Assembly (NCBI RefSeq): GCF_024519455.1
Contig: NZ_JALJRY010000001.1
Span: 12,972-76,971 of the forward strand
Reading direction: 5' to 3'
DNA from: Streptomyces sp. STR69
GTDB taxonomy: Bacteria > Actinomycetota > Actinomycetes > Streptomycetales > Streptomycetaceae
DNA length: 64,000 nucleotides
The notes beneath the pieces are model-generated. The model was not told the DNA's origin, did no database searches, and saw nothing but the letters and a program-made list of their open reading frames with translations. Position numbers and translations under genes: made by a program. Shown one piece after another: positions 7,861 through 16,077 of the stretch (positions within the stretch are counted from its first letter, which is position 1; each line of letters begins with the position of its first letter).

Positions 7861-9624
7861 ATGTCCAATTCACCCCATTCGTCGGAGATTCCGTTCGCTC
7901 CTCACCCGGTGAGCGCCGCCGAGGTCATCCCGGGCGATCTGATCGCTCTGACCCCGGACGACGCCGAACGCGACTGCTGGTACGTCGTGATGCACACGCT
8001 GCCCGAGACCCCGGAGACGATCCGGCTGGCGCTGCGTCCGCCGCTCGGCGGGGCCGACCGGGACGAGGTGCTCGGGCGGAACCTGCGCATCATCGTCGCC
8101 TGCCACCGGATGGACGTCGGGGCGATCCCCCGCCTCGACTCCGACGATCTCGGGGCGGTCGAGTTCCGCGACGGCGACCGGGTGACCACCCTGCGGGTGG
8201 TCGATCCGCGCGCCGACGAGGTGTCGTACGCACGGCGTTGGGGTGTGTGGCACCGGGACCTCGACGGGGCGACGGACGAGGTCGCGAGCGATGACGAGGT
8301 GCGCGGCTGGGGTGGTGCGGAGTCCGTCGTACGGCATCGTCCGCGGCCGGAGCGGGACGTGGTCGTGCACGAGCCGCGGCGGGTGGTGGTCACGGGGCTC
8401 GGGGCCGTGACGCCGCTCGGGGTCGGGGTCGGCGAGCTGTGGCGGGGGCTGCTCGACGGTCGGCACGGGATCCGGGAACTGGACGGCGAGGAGTTCGCGG
8501 AGCTGCCCGTGCGGGTGGCCGGGACCGTGCCCGTCGATCCGGCGGGGCTGCTGCCGCGGGCGGCGGCGCGGCGGATGAACCGGGCCGCGCAGTTCGCCGT
8601 GCTCGCCGCGCGGGAGGCGTGGGGTGACGCCGGGTTCGTGGCGGGCGGCACGCGGGAGAGCGGGCTCGATCCGGAGCGGGTCGGGGTCAGTCTCGGGGCG
8701 ATCCTCGGGGACGCGTCCGTCCTCGTCGGCGGCGACCGCAAGCTGCGGGACAAGGGGCCGCGCGCGGTCTCCCCGCTCACCACCCCCATGACCGTGCCCT
8801 CGCAGGCCGCGTCCCAGGTCTCCCTCGACCTGCACATCACCGGCGAGGCCCGCACGGTCACCGCCGCGTGTGCCTCCGGCACGGAGGCGATCGGGGCGGC
8901 CATCGACCGCATACGGTACGGCCGGGTCGACATCGCCCTCGCGGGCGGGGCCGAGGCGGTCGTCACGCCGGCGATCATGGCGTCGTTCGCCGCGATGCGG
9001 GCCCTGTCCACGCACGGGGCGGCCGACGGTTCGTCTCCGTCACGGCCCTTCGGGAAGGATCGGGACGGGTTCGTGAACGGGGAGGGCGCGGGGGTACTCG
9101 TCCTGGAGGCCGAGGAGCACGCACGCGCGCGTGGGGCGCGGATCTACTGCGAGGCCGCCGGGTGGGGGCTGTCGGCCGACGCGCACCACATGGCGGCGCC
9201 GGATCCGTCCGGGGCCGGGGTCGCGCTCGCCGTGCGACGGGCGGTGCGGGACGCGGGCGGGCATGTCGTGGACGTCGTCCATGTGAACGCTCATGCCACG
9301 GCGACGGTGGAGGGCGACCTCGCGGAGGCGGAGGCGCTGCGGGCCGTGTTCGGGCGGCGGGCCGTGCCCGTCACCGCGCTCAAGGGACACCTCGGGCATC
9401 TGCAGGGGGCGGCCGGCGGGGTCGAGGCCGTGGCCACGGTGCTCACGCTGCATCACGGGGTGGTGCCGCCGACCGTGGGGGGTGGGGAGTTGGACGACGC
9501 GTTGGGGCTGGACGTGGTGGTGAGGGTGCCGCGGGACCTGCCGGAGGGCGGGGATCTCGCGTTGAGCAATTCGTTCGGGTTCGGGGGGCACAACGCGGTG
9601 TTGGCGCTACGGCGGGGGGGGTGA
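7861..9624 (+). CDS. Orphan FabF-like beta-ketoacyl synthase with N-terminal extension
   Basis: 587 residues, about 170 longer than FabF. The ketosynthase domain begins near residue 172 (RRVVVTGLGAVTPLG) and keeps the catalytic triad: Cys in TAACASGTEA (about 337), His in VNAHATAT (about 476) and His in KGHLGHLQGA (about 508), so it should perform decarboxylative Claisen condensation. The first 165 residues are not a ketosynthase part; they form a compact, probably beta-rich unit (PGDLIALTPDD, WYVVMHTLPETPE, LRIIVACHRMDVG) that I do not recognise. No acyl carrier protein, chain-length partner or other fatty acid/polyketide gene is nearby, so the substrate is unknown. A 103-bp tandem repeat of its 3' end follows. 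Confidence 0.8.
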   Translation: MSNSPHSSEIPFAPHPVSAAEVIPGDLIALTPDDAERDCWYVVMHTLPETPETIRLALRPPLGGADRDEVLGRNLRIIVACHRMDVGAIPRLDSDDLGAVEFRDGDRVTTLRVVDPRADEVSYARRWGVWHRDLDGATDEVASDDEVRGWGGAESVVRHRPRPERDVVVHEPRRVVVTGLGAVTPLGVGVGELWRGLLDGRHGIRELDGEEFAELPVRVAGTVPVDPAGLLPRAAARRMNRAAQFAVLAAREAWGDAGFVAGGTRESGLDPERVGVSLGAILGDASVLVGGDRKLRDKGPRAVSPLTTPMTVPSQAASQVSLDLHITGEARTVTAACASGTEAIGAAIDRIRYGRVDIALAGGAEAVVTPAIMASFAAMRALSTHGAADGSSPSRPFGKDRDGFVNGEGAGVLVLEAEEHARARGARIYCEAAGWGLSADAHHMAAPDPSGAGVALAVRRAVRDAGGHVVDVVHVNAHATATVEGDLAEAEALRAVFGRRAVPVTALKGHLGHLQGAAGGVEAVATVLTLHHGVVPPTVGGGELDDALGLDVVVRVPRDLPEGGDLALSNSFGFGGHNAVLALRRGG

Positions 9625-9664
9625 CGCTGCGCGGGGAGCGGGGAGTCGGGGGAAGGCGGTTCGA

Positions 9665-9727
9665 TTGAGCAACTGGCTCGGGGGCGGCGGGCACAACGCC
9701 GTGCCGGCGCTGCGGCGGGTGGGGTAG
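9665..9727 (+). repeat. Tandem copy of the ketosynthase 3' tail
   Basis: Codes LSNWLGGGGHNAVPALRRVG-stop, mirroring the true C-terminus LSNSFGFGGHNAVLALRRGG-stop at 9562-9624 with exactly the same length. Similarity continues past both stops (CGCTGCGCGGGGA.CGGGG), giving a repeat period of 103 bp. It has no start or ribosome site of its own and is a gene remnant. Confidence 0.85.
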
Positions 9728-9748
9728 CGCTGCGCGGGGAACGGGGGC

Positions 9749-10768
9749 TCAGGCTGTTCGCTTGCGGGGAGTTGCCTTCTTCGTCGGGGCCGCCTTCTTC
9801 GCCGCCGTCTTCTTCGCGCTCTGCGTCGACTTCTTGGCCGACGATGTCGATGCCGCGGTCTTCTTCGCGGTGGCCGTCTTCTTCGTCGTCTTGGACGTCG
9901 ACTTCCTGGCCGTGGTCTGCTTCGGGGTCGCCCGCGAGGAGATGGGTGTCACCTCGGCCTTCGCCGCCGTCCGCGCGCCGGCCGGTTCCGTGCCGCGCGA
10001 CTCCTGCGCATCGCGGACGCTCTTCTCCAGGGCCGCCATCAGGTCGAGGACCTTGCCGCTGGGGGCCGGGGACGGGGAGTCGGCGGGCCGTTCGCCGGAG
10101 GCCTTGGCGGTGATCATCTCCTCGACGGCCTCGCGGTAGTCGTCGTGGAGGTCGGCGAGGTCGACCTCGCCCAGCGTGTCCATCAGGGCGTCCGCGAGGT
10201 CGAGTTCCTTGTCGCTGACGGTGACGCTCGTGTCGGGGGCGACTCCCTCCGGGACCCGGATCTCGTCCGGCCAGAGCAGCCCGTGCATGGCGATCACGTC
10301 GTCGACCACGCGCAGCATGCCGAGGCGTTCCCGGCCGCGCAGCGCGTACTTCGCGATGGCCACTTTCCGGCTGCGCTTCAGCGCCTCGCGCAGCAGGGTG
10401 TACGGCTTGGCGGCGGGGACGCCGTTCGCGGAGAGGTAGTAGGCCGCGTCCATCTGGAGCGGATCGATCCGGTCGGCCGGCACGAAGGCCACGATCTCGA
10501 TCGTCTTCGCCGTCGGGATCGGCAACTGGGCCAGGTCCTCGTCCGTGATCGGGATCATCGTGCCGTCCGCGTCCTCGTACGCCTTGCCGATCTCCGCCTG
10601 GGCGACCTCGCGGTCCTCCAGTTCGCAGACCTTGCGGTAGCGGATGCGTCCGCCGTCCTCGGTGTGGATCTGACGGAAGGAGACGGAGTGGCTCTCGGTC
10701 GCGTTCACCAGCTTGATCGGGATGCTGACCAGGCCGAAGGAGATGGCGCCGTTCCATATGGATCGCAC
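9749..10768 (-). CDS. ku: Ku protein, DNA end-binding factor of bacterial NHEJ
   Basis: 339 residues from GTG 10768, where the product begins VRSIWNGAISFGLVSIPIKL, the usual Ku N-terminus; a longer frame to 10834 has no family support. The Ku bridge/barrel core covers residues about 1-255. The C-terminal 85 residues are a Lys/Ala/Thr-rich tail (repeated KKTA, TKKAT motifs) as found in actinomycete Ku proteins, where it adds DNA binding. Ku homodimers bind double-strand ends and recruit LigD-type enzymes. It is divergent from the LigD polymerase-domain gene, with an 88-bp shared promoter region. Confidence 0.95.
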   Translation of the reverse strand: MRSIWNGAISFGLVSIPIKLVNATESHSVSFRQIHTEDGGRIRYRKVCELEDREVAQAEIGKAYEDADGTMIPITDEDLAQLPIPTAKTIEIVAFVPADRIDPLQMDAAYYLSANGVPAAKPYTLLREALKRSRKVAIAKYALRGRERLGMLRVVDDVIAMHGLLWPDEIRVPEGVAPDTSVTVSDKELDLADALMDTLGEVDLADLHDDYREAVEEMITAKASGERPADSPSPAPSGKVLDLMAALEKSVRDAQESRGTEPAGARTAAKAEVTPISSRATPKQTTARKSTSKTTKKTATAKKTAASTSSAKKSTQSAKKTAAKKAAPTKKATPRKRTA

Positions 10769-10856
10769 CTGCCGCACCCGCCTTCCGTTCCGGCTCACGT
10801 CGGGCTCACGTCCGGTCCGCGTCCGGTTCATCACATTTTCGTGGGATTCTCATCGT

Positions 10857-11738
10857 ATGACGCCGATCACAGAGGTGGAGGGGCGAAGGCTCGCGCTCAG
10901 CAACCTGGAGAAGGTGCTGTACCCGGCGGACGGCTTCACCAAGGGCGAGGTCCTGCACTACTACGCCACGACCGCCGGGGCCCTGCTGCCCCATCTGCGG
11001 GACCGGCCGCTGTCCTTCCTGCGGTACCCGGACGGGCCGGACGGTCAGGTGTTCTTCGCCAAGAACGTGCCGCCGGGTACGCCCGAGTGGGTCACCACGG
11101 CCGAGGTGCCGAGGTCGGAGGGGCCGGCCCGGATGGTGCTGGTGCAGGACCTCGCGTCCTTGATGTGGGCGGCGAACCTCGTCACCGAGTTCCACACCCC
11201 GCAGTGGGTGATCGGGGCGCCGGGCATCGCCGACCGGCTGGTCTTCGACCTCGATCCGGGGGCACCGGCGACGGTCGTCGAGTGCTGCGAGGTCGCGGTG
11301 TGGCTGCGGGGGCGGCTCGCCGCGGACGGGATCGAGGCGTACGCGAAGACGTCCGGGGCGAAGGGGCTGCATCTGCTGGCGGGGGTGGAGCCGGTGCCTT
11401 CGGAGCGGGCCGTCGAATACGCGAAGTCGCTGGCCGTGGAGGCGGAGAAGGCCATGCCCCGGCTCGTCGTGCATCGGATGACGCGGAGTCTGCGGCCGGG
11501 GAAGGTGTTCGTCGACTGGAGCCAGAACGCCGCGCGGAAGACGACGGCGACGCCGTACACGCTGCGGGCGCGCGCCGAGCCGAGTGTGTCGGCGCCGGTG
11601 ACGTGGGAGGAGGTGGAGGCGTGTCGGTCCGTGCGCCAACTCACCTTTCTCGCAACGGACATGGGGGTACGGCTGCGGGAGTACGGGGATTTGTTGGCGC
11701 CGTTGGTCGATGGGGGGTCGGTGGGGGCTGTGCCTTGA
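10857..11738 (+). CDS. LigD-type DNA repair primase-polymerase (PolDom), stand-alone
   Basis: 293 residues from ATG 10857. It is the archaeo-eukaryotic primase-like polymerase domain of LigD only; no ligase or phosphoesterase domain is attached. Visible family motifs are RPLSFLRYPDG, FFAKNVP, the catalytic metal pair in VFDLDPG (about residue 131), TSGAKGLHLL and DWSQNAARKTT. Such proteins fill and edit ends with ribonucleotides during non-homologous end joining. Divergently paired with ku, which supports a joint role; the ATP-dependent ligase must be encoded elsewhere. Confidence 0.92.
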   Translation: MTPITEVEGRRLALSNLEKVLYPADGFTKGEVLHYYATTAGALLPHLRDRPLSFLRYPDGPDGQVFFAKNVPPGTPEWVTTAEVPRSEGPARMVLVQDLASLMWAANLVTEFHTPQWVIGAPGIADRLVFDLDPGAPATVVECCEVAVWLRGRLAADGIEAYAKTSGAKGLHLLAGVEPVPSERAVEYAKSLAVEAEKAMPRLVVHRMTRSLRPGKVFVDWSQNAARKTTATPYTLRARAEPSVSAPVTWEEVEACRSVRQLTFLATDMGVRLREYGDLLAPLVDGGSVGAVP

Positions 11739-11794
11739 TTTCCGCCCCCGCCGCCCCTACCCGTCCCGTCACCAGGGGCTGCCGCCCCTTCCGC

Positions 11795-11873
11795 CCCACC
11801 TGGGGGCTCCGCCCCCAGACCCCCGATCGGCCCTGAAGGGGCCTCGTCCTCAAACGCCGGACCGGCTGGATTG
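11795..11873. repeat. Streptomyces-type dispersed intergenic repeat
   Basis: The block GGGGCTCCGCCCCCAGACCCCC ... GGCCCTGAAGGGGCCTCGTCCTCAAACGCCGGAC is of the kind seen many times between genes in Streptomyces genomes (from memory). It contains the hairpin at 11802-11820 and a second one, GGCCC-TGAA-GGGGCC near 11830. Probably a mobile or amplified terminator-like element. Confidence 0.5.
11802..11820. terminator. Hairpin downstream of the LigD-type gene
   Basis: CTGGGGG-CTCCG-CCCCCAG is a perfect 7-bp stem with a 5-nt loop, 63 bp after the polymerase stop codon, and can end that transcript and the convergent NERD transcript. Confidence 0.55.
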
Positions 11874-11914
11874 TGCCCGTCCGCGGTGAAGGAGCCGGCG
11901 TCAGCCGTGCCCCG

Positions 11915-12718
11915 TCACACCTTCCCCCACGTATGCCGGTCCCTTGCCATCGCGTGCAGTGCCTCCACGTCCGCCGGCTTCAACACCCCGCCCGTCCTTG
12001 CCAGTCCGGGCAGTTCCGTGTCCTGGAGTACGCGGACCTCGCGGAGTGGGGTCGTCACCGTGAGGTCGGTCGGGCCGACCAGGGCGAGGACCGGGTGGAC
12101 CTCGGCGGTGAGGGCGTAGGACGCGCGGTCGGCGTCGGAGCGGACCCGGCGGAGGAGGGGGAGCGGGTCGCGGCGGCCCAGGGTGACCATGGGGTCGGCG
12201 ATCCGGACCCGTTGTTTACGGGCGTACAGCGTGTGTACGGCGAAGAGGCCGGCGGGGCCGATCGCCAGGTGGTGGAGGCGGTCGCCGCCGGGCAGCGGGA
12301 TGGAGTGGAGGGCGTGCCAGCCCGCGCCGTCGAGGCCGTCCAGGGCCTCGCCGACCGCTTGTTCCGCGGCCAGGGCGTGGCGGCGCGGGTCCGGGCGGAG
12401 CCGGTGCTGGGGGCCCGGATCCCGGTCGAGGGCCACGTGGAGTGCCTCGCCGGGGCGGTTGGGGGCCAGGTCGTCGTCCGGGAGGAGGGAGAGCCGCGCG
12501 AGTTCCGCGGGTGTCGGCACCGGTGGCGGGCCGATCGTGACCGGGCCGGTGAGGAAGGGACCGAGGGCGTGCAGCACGTCCTCTCGACGGTCCTCGCTCA
12601 GCAGATTGATCCTGGCCGCCTCCCGGTCGTACCAGGCGACGTTCCTTCCGTCCGTGTGACAGACGTACAGCCGTTCCTGACCGTGGCGCCAGGTCGGTAC
12701 GATGCGCAGTCCGCTCAT
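11915..12718 (-). CDS. NERD (nuclease-related) domain protein
   Basis: 267 residues. The central region around 115-190 (AAEQAVGEALDGL, GWHALHSIPLPGGDRLHHLAIGP, GLFAVHTLYAR) matches the NERD fold, a relative of restriction-like nucleases that is often of unknown function. The strict catalytic pattern is not fully obvious, so activity is uncertain. The N-terminal 100 residues mention a tryptophan/tyrosine-rich region (WYDREAARINLL). Divergent from the phosphatase gene by 96 bp. Confidence 0.75.
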   Translation of the reverse strand: MSGLRIVPTWRHGQERLYVCHTDGRNVAWYDREAARINLLSEDRREDVLHALGPFLTGPVTIGPPPVPTPAELARLSLLPDDDLAPNRPGEALHVALDRDPGPQHRLRPDPRRHALAAEQAVGEALDGLDGAGWHALHSIPLPGGDRLHHLAIGPAGLFAVHTLYARKQRVRIADPMVTLGRRDPLPLLRRVRSDADRASYALTAEVHPVLALVGPTDLTVTTPLREVRVLQDTELPGLARTGGVLKPADVEALHAMARDRHTWGKV

Positions 12719-12814
12719 GCATCATCACCCCTCGACCATGGGAACAGGCGGGGTGCTCAAGGGGCAAGAACCCGGTTACCTTTGGGTCAGTCGCTGGGGC
12801 TTGGGGAGGCGCCG

Positions 12815-13321
12815 TTGCGGACGCGCAGGAAGCAACCCGACGTACCCGCTCCGGACACTCCGTGGAGCGAGATCGTCACCGGTCTGTGGATGGGCGGGCA
12901 CGAGTTCAGGGGGCGCTCGGGGCAACGGGAGTTGGCGGTGGTGCGGGACGAGTTCGATCTCGTGCAGACGCTGCTGCGGCTGCCGGGGCACGGGCCCGAC
13001 TCCGGCGTCGAGCACCATGTGTGGCCGATTCCGGACGGGCCGCTGGACGGGACGCAGCTGGCGGGCGTGATGCGGCTGGCCCGGGCCGCGTGCGACGCGC
13101 TGGACGACGGGCGGAAGGTCCTCGTCCGCTGCTATCACGGCTACAACAGATCGGGGCTGGTGGTCGCGCACGCGCTGGTCCGGCGCGGGTACTCCACCGA
13201 GGAGGCGATACGGCTGATCCGCCCCCGCCGCTCGCCGTGGGCGCTGCACAACGAACTGTTCGTGGAGTATCTGCGGGCGGGACTGTCCACGGCCCGGCTG
13301 CTGGAGGAACTGACCGAGTAG
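12815..13321 (+). CDS. Dual-specificity/tyrosine phosphatase-like protein
   Basis: 168 residues from TTG 12815, preceded by GGGGAGG at 5 nt; no ATG or GTG start fits. The signature CYHGYNRSG (Cys about residue 105) is the C-x5-R phosphatase loop, followed by a helix and AIRLIRPRRSPWALHN typical of DSP-like folds. An upstream Asp in WPIPDGPLDG may be the general acid. Expected to dephosphorylate Tyr, Ser/Thr or a small phosphorylated ligand in the cytoplasm; the target is unknown. Confidence 0.85.
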   Translation: MRTRRKQPDVPAPDTPWSEIVTGLWMGGHEFRGRSGQRELAVVRDEFDLVQTLLRLPGHGPDSGVEHHVWPIPDGPLDGTQLAGVMRLARAACDALDDGRKVLVRCYHGYNRSGLVVAHALVRRGYSTEEAIRLIRPRRSPWALHNELFVEYLRAGLSTARLLEELTE

Positions 13322-13352
13322 TCGAAGAACCAAGTGGTCGAAGAACCGAGTA
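13320..13352 (+). repeat. Short tandem repeat after the phosphatase gene
   Basis: GTCGAAGAACCAAG and GTCGAAGAACCGAG occur as two 14-bp units with a 16-bp period directly behind the stop codon. No function recognised. Confidence 0.6.
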
Positions 13353-13416
13353 ATCGTTTCCCCGGCCCACTGAGGGGCGCGAACAAAAAGGACTTCCGTA
13401 CGAATAGGGTGTCTGG

Positions 13417-14139
13417 GTGCCGTTCCGTCGCCCCGCCCGCACCACCGCCGTCGTCGCCCTGCTGCTCGCGACCGCGGTGGCCTGTGGTGACACCGGCGCG
13501 CTGCGCGGCGCGGGCGCGACCCCGACGGCGACCAGCCCCGCCAGACTCTGGCCGAATCTGGCGCCCGCCGCCTCCCCTGCCTACGACTTCGACGAGGCGG
13601 ACACGGAGACCGTGCAGGGCGTCACCGTCCCCGGGGACGACATCCGCAAGGTGGATCCGATCGCCGTCGTACGGGCCGAGATCGCCGCGAACCCGAGCGA
13701 CTACGGCGGCTCCAAGGCGCCGTACCGGGGAACGGCCGAGCGGATCGGCGACTGCGGGCGCGGCGGGGACCGGAGCAAGTGTCCCGTCCTGAAGCCGTAC
13801 TACCGTGACCTCACCGGTGACGGACACGACGACCTGACGCTCGGCTTCCGGCTGCTGCCGACCAGGATGACCGCCGTGCGGGTCTACACCGTCGAGAAGC
13901 ACCGGCTCGTGCAGGTCATGGCCAACGACGACGCGGTGAGCGGGGTCGAGCTGGCCGGGCATTCGGTGATCATCCGCTCGCCTTCGGAGCTGGCGGGGTA
14001 CGAGTACCGCGTGCAGTGGACCTGGGACGCCGACCAGAAGGCGATGCTGCTGACCCACGACGAGTTCCTGCGCACGGGCAGCCGTAAGCACGGTGTCCGC
14101 CGCGCGACGCCCGCGCCCGCGCCCTCGGCGACCTCGTGA
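13417..14139 (+). CDS. Predicted lipoprotein co-encoded with a sensor kinase
   Basis: 240 residues from GTG 13417. The N-terminus is RRPARTTAVVALLLATAVACG: positive head, hydrophobic core and lipobox ending in Cys, so it should be anchored outside the membrane. The rest (SPAYDFDEADTETVQG, DLTGDGHDDLTLGFRLLP, VRVYTV) contains a calcium-binding-like DGHDD element and otherwise matches no family I recognise. Its stop overlaps the start of the histidine kinase by 4 bp (GTGA), so the two are translationally coupled; by analogy with lipoprotein-kinase pairs it may tune or sense for the kinase. Confidence 0.8.
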   Translation: MPFRRPARTTAVVALLLATAVACGDTGALRGAGATPTATSPARLWPNLAPAASPAYDFDEADTETVQGVTVPGDDIRKVDPIAVVRAEIAANPSDYGGSKAPYRGTAERIGDCGRGGDRSKCPVLKPYYRDLTGDGHDDLTLGFRLLPTRMTAVRVYTVEKHRLVQVMANDDAVSGVELAGHSVIIRSPSELAGYEYRVQWTWDADQKAMLLTHDEFLRTGSRKHGVRRATPAPAPSATS

Positions 14140-15374
14140 CGGGGCTCGCGCTGCCCCGGTGGGCCGGGACCCTCGCCTTCAAGTCCGCCGCGTTCATCAC
14201 GGTGATGTGCTGCGCGCTGGCCGCCCTGCTCGGCGTGCTCGTGCATGTGTCGGTGACCGACCGGACCGTGGGCCAGGCCCGCGAACTGGCGCTGGCGCGG
14301 CTGCGGACGGCGACGACCCAGTACGAGGCCGGGGGCTCGCTCCTGCACGGCGCCGGCGTCGATCCCGCGAGCCTGCCCGTGCCGTTGCGGCGGCTGGCCG
14401 CGGACGGCGACCGGGGCACGATGGTCGGCAGGCACTGGGGGCGCCCGACGATGTGGGCGGCGGGACCGGCCGACGGCGGGCGGGTGCTGGCCGTGGCGGT
14501 CGACTACTCGCAGGGCGCGGACACCATCGCCGGGCTCGACCGGGCGATCGTGTGGTCCTCGGCGCTGGCGATCGGGGCCACACTGCTGGTCGGCGCGTTC
14601 GCGGTGACCCGGGTGACCCGGCGGCTGCACGGCACCGCGCAGGTGGCCCGGCGGATCAGCGCCGGTGACCTGGACGCGCGGGTCGACGATCCCCGTACGA
14701 AGGACGCGAGCCGGCCGCAGGACGAGGTGGCCGCGGTGGCCGCCGCGCTCGACACGATGGCCTCCTCGTTGCAGGGCAAGCTGCTGACCGAGCAGCGGTT
14801 CACGGCGGATGTGGCGCACGAGCTGCGCACCCCGCTGACCGGGCTGCACGCGGCGGCCGAACTGCTCCCGCCGGGGCGGCCGACCGAGCTGGTGCGGGAC
14901 CGGGTGGCCGCGTTGCGCACGCTCACCGAGGACCTGCTGGAGATCTCCCGCCTCGACACCCGGCGGGAGAAGGTGGAGCTGGGCACCGAGCGGTTGGGGG
15001 CGGTGGCCGGGCGGGTGGTCCTGGCGTCGGGGACGGACACCGAGGTCAGGGTCGTACGGGACGAGTGGGTGGAGACGGACCGGCGGCGGCTTGAGCGGGT
15101 GCTCGGGAATCTCGTCGCGAACGCGCACCGGCACGGGCGGGGGCCGGTGGTGGTGACCGTGGACGGGGCGGTGGTGACCGTGCGGGACCACGGGGACGGG
15201 TACCCGGGCTATCTCCTGGAGCACGGGCCGCAGCGGTTCCGTACGGAGGGGGGTGCTACCGGGCACGGGCTGGGGTTGACCATTGCGCTGGGGCAGGCGG
15301 AGGTGTTGGGAGCGCGGTTGGAGTTCGCGAACGTGGAGGGCGGCGGGGCGTCGGCCACGTTGACGTTGCGTTGA
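14136..15374 (+). CDS. Sensor histidine kinase without an adjacent response regulator
   Basis: 412 residues. Two membrane helices (about 15-40 and 130-155) bracket a roughly 90-residue extracellular sensor. A HAMP region follows (VTRRLHGTAQVARRISAGDL), then the H-box FTADVAHELRTPLTG (His about 227), N-box RVLGNLVANAHRHG, G-box DHGDG and GHGLGLTIALG. Family activity is autophosphorylation and transfer to a response regulator. No regulator gene is next to it; the downstream gene encodes a secreted SH3-like protein. Its lipoprotein partner overlaps its start. Confidence 0.9.
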   Translation: MTGLALPRWAGTLAFKSAAFITVMCCALAALLGVLVHVSVTDRTVGQARELALARLRTATTQYEAGGSLLHGAGVDPASLPVPLRRLAADGDRGTMVGRHWGRPTMWAAGPADGGRVLAVAVDYSQGADTIAGLDRAIVWSSALAIGATLLVGAFAVTRVTRRLHGTAQVARRISAGDLDARVDDPRTKDASRPQDEVAAVAAALDTMASSLQGKLLTEQRFTADVAHELRTPLTGLHAAAELLPPGRPTELVRDRVAALRTLTEDLLEISRLDTRREKVELGTERLGAVAGRVVLASGTDTEVRVVRDEWVETDRRRLERVLGNLVANAHRHGRGPVVVTVDGAVVTVRDHGDGYPGYLLEHGPQRFRTEGGATGHGLGLTIALGQAEVLGARLEFANVEGGGASATLTLR

Positions 15375-15506
15375 GAGCGGTTGTTCGTGGCTGCGCGCCC
15401 CTGAGGACAGGCCCTTGCTCGTGTGGACCAGCGTGACGAGCGATGCCTCTCATCTCCTCCTAATGTAGCGATTAGTCAGCTTCGCCCCCTTCCTGGAGGT
15501 ACCCCC

Positions 15507-16016
15507 ATGTCCCTCAGCCTCTCCCTTCGCCGTATCGGCATAGCGGTCGCCGCCGGTGCGCTCGTCACCGCCGCCGCCGTCACGCCCGCCGTGGCCGACG
15601 ACGAATGGGGCGACCAGGACCAGAGCGTCAGCCGCCCCCAGGACGACGACGACTGGAACCAGCGCGGTGACGAGGACTCCGACGGTCGCGGCGACCACAA
15701 CCAGCAGGGCGACGACAACGGCCGTGGCGACGACGACGGCCGCGGCGACTACAACCAGCACGGCGAGCACCACAACCCGCGCCTGTACCGGGGCGTCGTG
15801 ACGGCGAGCGAACTGGCCCTGCGTTCCCGCCCGGACCGCGGCAGCAGGATCATCCGGTACGCCTACCGCGGCGAGCACGTGTCGATCTTCTGCAAGACCA
15901 GCGGCTCCAACGTCCAGGGCAACCACCTCTGGTACCTCCTCACGGACGGCACCTGGGCCTGGGGTTCGGCGCGCTACATCGACAACATCGGCCCCGCCCC
16001 CCGCTGGTGCAGCTGA
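15507..16016 (+). CDS. Secreted SH3-like domain protein with Asp/Gly/Asn-rich linker
   Basis: 169 residues from ATG 15507, with GGAGG 7 nt upstream; the longer frame from 15423 is not supported. Signal peptide SLRRIGIAVAAGALVTA...AVA. Residues about 30-88 are low-complexity and acidic (repeats of GDDNGRGDDDGRGDYN type). The C-terminal 75 residues (TASELALRSRPD, VSIFCKTSG, WYLLTDGTWAWGSARYI) are a bacterial SH3-like domain with two Cys, often linked to cell-wall binding. Function otherwise unknown. Confidence 0.82.
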   Translation: MSLSLSLRRIGIAVAAGALVTAAAVTPAVADDEWGDQDQSVSRPQDDDDWNQRGDEDSDGRGDHNQQGDDNGRGDDDGRGDYNQHGEHHNPRLYRGVVTASELALRSRPDRGSRIIRYAYRGEHVSIFCKTSGSNVQGNHLWYLLTDGTWAWGSARYIDNIGPAPRWCS

Positions 16017-16018
16017 CG

Positions 16019-16035
16019 GACGAGACACACTCGTC
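16019..16035 (+). terminator. Small hairpin after the SH3-like gene
   Basis: GACGAG-ACACA-CTCGTC gives a perfect 6-bp stem two bases after the stop. A weak terminator candidate; it could instead lie in the leader of the following FtsW/RodA-family gene. Confidence 0.35.
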
Positions 16036-16077
16036 ACCCAAGGCACACAACACGTCCCATTTGGGTAAGTTCCGGAC

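Noticed and set aside
15650..15775. CRISPR-like or VNTR repeats in the SH3-like gene
   Set aside because: The repeated GGCGACGACAACGGC-like units are coding low-complexity Asp/Gly/Asn, no spacer structure.
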